Origin: Chloroflexota bacterium
GTDB taxonomy: Bacteria > Chloroflexota > Dehalococcoidia > Bin125
DNA length: 8,621 nt
Assembly: GCA_027296805.1 (NCBI GenBank)
Contig: JAPUIR010000348.1
Span: forward strand, 1 to 8,621
Reading direction: 5' to 3'
Positions 7,316 to 8,621 of the stretch are shown in pieces. Within the stretch, counting starts at the first letter, position 1. Every line of letters starts with the position of its first letter. A program made the translations under genes and the position numbers. Under the pieces are notes generated by a model, which searched no databases, had not been told where the DNA came from, and saw only the letters and a list, made by a program, of their open reading frames with translations.

Positions 7316-8052
7316 CGCTGTTTGTTCTGGTCCACAGCCCGCTGGCCGGGGTGCTGACCTGGGCGCACGTGGCGAATGTGCTGTGGGAGCGGGAGCTAGG
7401 GGTCGTGGTGCCGGGGCTGCACAGCGATGTGGAGGCGTGGCAGGCGGGGACACCGTATTGGTCGCAGCACGTGGATCAGATCCGGGAGTCACTGTCGCAG
7501 TTGCCGAGTGAGGGGCCGGAGGCGGTGGAAGCGGACGAGGCGGTGGTGCTGGTGGGACACAGCGGAGCCGGATCGCTGTTGCCCGCGGTGGGGGCGGCGA
7601 TCGAGCGCCCGGTGGCGGCGTACGTGTTCTGTGACGCGGGCGTGCCGCGGGACGGGGCGAGCCGGTTCGAGGGGTTTGGGTCGGCGGAGGTGGTGGAGTC
7701 GTTCCGACGGTCCGCGGTCGACGGCATGATGCCGCCGTTTCCGGCGGAGGCGTGGGAGGACGCGATCCCGGACGCGGGCGTGCGGCGGGAGTTCATGCAG
7801 GATCTGCGGTCGACGCCGTTGGAGGTGTACGAGGAGCCGTTGCCGGTCGCGGCGGCCTGGCCCGAGGCGCCTGTGGCGTATCTGGGGTTTCGCCGCAGCC
7901 GCGAGATGTACGCGGAGTCGGTGAAGCGGGCGCTGGCGGAGGGCTGGCCGTTCTCGGAGCTGGAGGGGGGGCACTTCCAGATGCTGGTCGATCCGGAACG
8001 GGTCGCGCGGGGGCTGCTGCAGCTGTGTCGGAAGTGCGGCGTCGAGTTGTGA
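7312..8052 (+). CDS. Alpha/beta hydrolase fold protein
   Basis: This 246-residue protein has an alpha/beta hydrolase core: strand FVLVHSPLAG near the N-terminus (oxyanion side), nucleophile elbow V81-G-H-S84-G-A-G, and a C-terminal EGGHFQMLVDPERVA segment giving the catalytic His221. The acid is less certain; D108 in VFCDAG after the next strand is a candidate. It is probably an esterase, thioesterase or similar hydrolase; the substrate is not evident. There is no signal peptide, so it should be cytoplasmic. The GTG start overlaps the RidA-family stop in a GTGA arrangement, and GGAGG (7307-7311) abuts the start too closely to be a normal Shine-Dalgarno, so re-initiation is likely. A downstream start would remove the first core strand. 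A RidA-like/hydrolase pair recalls RutC-RutD of pyrimidine breakdown, but no other rut gene is seen. Confidence 0.85.
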   Translation: MTLFVLVHSPLAGVLTWAHVANVLWERELGVVVPGLHSDVEAWQAGTPYWSQHVDQIRESLSQLPSEGPEAVEADEAVVLVGHSGAGSLLPAVGAAIERPVAAYVFCDAGVPRDGASRFEGFGSAEVVESFRRSAVDGMMPPFPAEAWEDAIPDAGVRREFMQDLRSTPLEVYEEPLPVAAAWPEAPVAYLGFRRSREMYAESVKRALAEGWPFSELEGGHFQMLVDPERVARGLLQLCRKCGVEL

Positions 8053-8131
8053 GAGTTTTTTTTCGAGTGACGGGCCGCTCCAGATGGGGAGCACGCGCTG
8101 GGGTCGATTTGTGACAAGCAGTGAACGGATC

Positions 8132-8159
8132 GTCGCAAGCTTGTCGCACGGTTGTCGCA
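8132..8159. repeat. Three GTCGCA hexamers at exact 11-bp spacing
   Basis: GTCGCA occurs at 8132-8137, 8143-8148 and 8154-8159, each start 11 bp from the last; the last two are extended to TTGTCGCA. Looser GTGA-type hexamers precede them in near phase at 8111 (GTGACA) and 8121 (GTGAAC). An 11-bp period puts the sites on one face of the helix, as in some operators and iteron-like arrays. With only three short copies, chance or slippage remains possible. Confidence 0.55.
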
Positions 8160-8189
8160 GGGGGTGTGCAAGGGGTCGAGTCGTGCGAT

Positions 8190-8220
8190 CTGTTCTAGAC
8201 AGGGGGGCGGCGCCCCCCTG
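8190..8220. repeat. G/C palindromic repeat, copy 1
   Basis: CTGTTCTAGAC (8190-8200) leads into a perfect inverted repeat with arms CAGGGGGGCG (8200-8209) and CGCCCCCCTG (8211-8220) around one central G. As a hairpin it would give a 9-bp stem with a GGC loop. The lead plus G6-CGGCG-C core recurs at 8386 and 8513. No T tract follows, so it is not a standard terminator. Confidence 0.85.
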
Positions 8221-8222
8221 AT

Positions 8223-8251
8223 ACCCCCCGCATGTTCGCGCTACGGGGGGT
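8223..8251. repeat. Second G/C inverted repeat next to copy 1
   Basis: ACCCCCCG at 8223-8230 and CGGGGGGT at 8244-8251 form a perfect 8-bp stem with a 13-base loop. It starts two bases after the first palindrome ends, so the two hairpins stand side by side. Its C6 arm could also pair with the G6 arm of copy 1, allowing alternative folds. Confidence 0.8.
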
Positions 8252-8372
8252 GGTGTTGTAGGGGGTGGCACGAGGTCGAGAAGCCAACGGGGACTCTGGT
8301 GGCTGTGTTGTGAACAGGTGCACGAGAGATAAGTCGATCGCTCGGATACTCGAGGCAGAACATGGCTGCGAT

Positions 8373-8621
8373 GGACTCGGGTGGCCTGTTCTAGACCGGG
8401 GGGCGGCGCCCCCCTGGCTTGTTGGTCGTGAGGGGCCCGCACGCCCGGTACCCCGGAGCTGGTGACGCGTGAGGTGTGCCAGGTGAGATAGGCCAGCGCT
8501 GGATCGGGTGGCCTGTTCTAGACCTGGGGGGCGGCGCCCCACCGCCGAGTTCGACGTGAGGTTCCCGCACTAACGTAACCCCGGAGGGGGTCACGCGTCC
8601 GCAGTGCCGGATAATACGGGC
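8373..8621. repeat. Tandem repeat of about 128 bp carrying palindrome copies 2 and 3
   Basis: Unit A starts at 8373 and unit B at 8501; B runs to the window edge. Matched blocks lie 127-128 bp apart: TCGGGTGGCCTGTTCTAGAC (8377 and 8504), G6-CGGCG-C4 (8398 and 8526), CGTGAGG (8427 and 8555), CCCGCA (8436 and 8564), CCCCGGAG (8451 and 8579) and ACGCGT (8465 and 8593). Palindrome copy 2 (8386-8416) keeps G6/C6 arms. Copy 3 (8513-8543) has G6 but only C4, so its stem is shorter. In unit B a further imperfect hairpin GTAACCCC/GGGGTCAC (8575-8594) is possible. Short frames on the minus strand encode similar Pro/Arg-rich peptides only because the DNA repeats. No gene is supported here. Confidence 0.85.

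Larger units (their letters stand above)
8053..8372. other. Non-coding region after the hydrolase gene
   Basis: No frame here looks like a protein: the open frames are short, Arg/Pro-rich and run across palindromes. It holds a T8 tract at 8056-8063 four bases after the hydrolase stop, which could aid termination although no hairpin sits just before it. A 5-bp hairpin GCTCC/GGAGC lies at 8077-8092, after the T tract. The GTCGCA hexamer series, the first G6/C6 palindrome and a second hairpin are listed separately. The stretch 8252-8372 shows nothing recognisable. Confidence 0.6.

Noticed and set aside
8056..8063. Intrinsic terminator after the hydrolase gene
   Set aside because: A T8 tract is present but I find no stable hairpin just upstream; the nearest hairpin (8077-8092) is downstream of it. 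Kept only as a remark.
8195..8594. Minus-strand frames encoding similar GAAPRSRTGHP-like peptides
   Set aside because: The peptide similarity follows directly from the DNA repeat; the frames cross palindromes and have no convincing start signals.
8610..8616. Possible -10 box (GATAAT) at the window edge
   Set aside because: No matching -35 at a proper distance and no following gene visible within the window.

Overview
This is a high-GC bacterial window carrying a hopanoid/squalene biosynthesis operon, followed by a set of small accessory enzymes and a repeat-rich non-coding tail. The organism cannot be named from sequence alone. GC content (about two thirds by eye), G-ending codons and gene content fit Actinomycetota or a high-GC Chloroflexota/Thermomicrobia-like lineage. 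The release-factor-like gene has a layout I associate with Planctomycetes-type and related genomes, so the phylum stays open.

Region 1 (2-5392), all on +, is the hopanoid block. It holds the C-terminal end of a probable polyprenyl diphosphate synthase, then shc (squalene-hopene cyclase), a 121-bp gap with a 25-bp tandem repeat, then hpnC, hpnD and hpnE packed tightly (3-nt gap, then 10-nt overlap). Together these would take farnesyl diphosphate to presqualene diphosphate (HpnD), hydroxysqualene (HpnC) and squalene (HpnE), and then cyclise squalene to a hopene (Shc). The side-chain extension genes hpnG and hpnH are not in the window.

Region 2 (5393-6284) is one gene of the acetoacetate decarboxylase superfamily with its own good ribosome binding site and the catalytic Lys-Lys pair. 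Its substrate is unknown.

Region 3 (6313-8052) starts with a minus-strand GGQ-containing release-factor-like protein with a C-terminal helix-turn-helix-like segment. It is divergent from a two-gene unit on +: a RidA-family protein lacking the usual deaminase arginine, overlapping by 4 nt with an alpha/beta hydrolase. The 64-bp divergent spacer contains a perfect 7-bp dyad.

Region 4 (8053-8621) has no convincing gene. It contains a T8 tract, three GTCGCA hexamers spaced exactly 11 bp apart, and three copies of a repeat with a shared 11-base lead (CTGTTCTAGAC) followed by a G6/C6 palindrome. The last two copies belong to a roughly 128-bp tandem unit that runs off the window. A second G/C hairpin follows the first copy. 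This repeat family is the least explained structure in the window. The + strand stays strongly G-rich even across the minus-strand gene, which points to a replication-strand skew.
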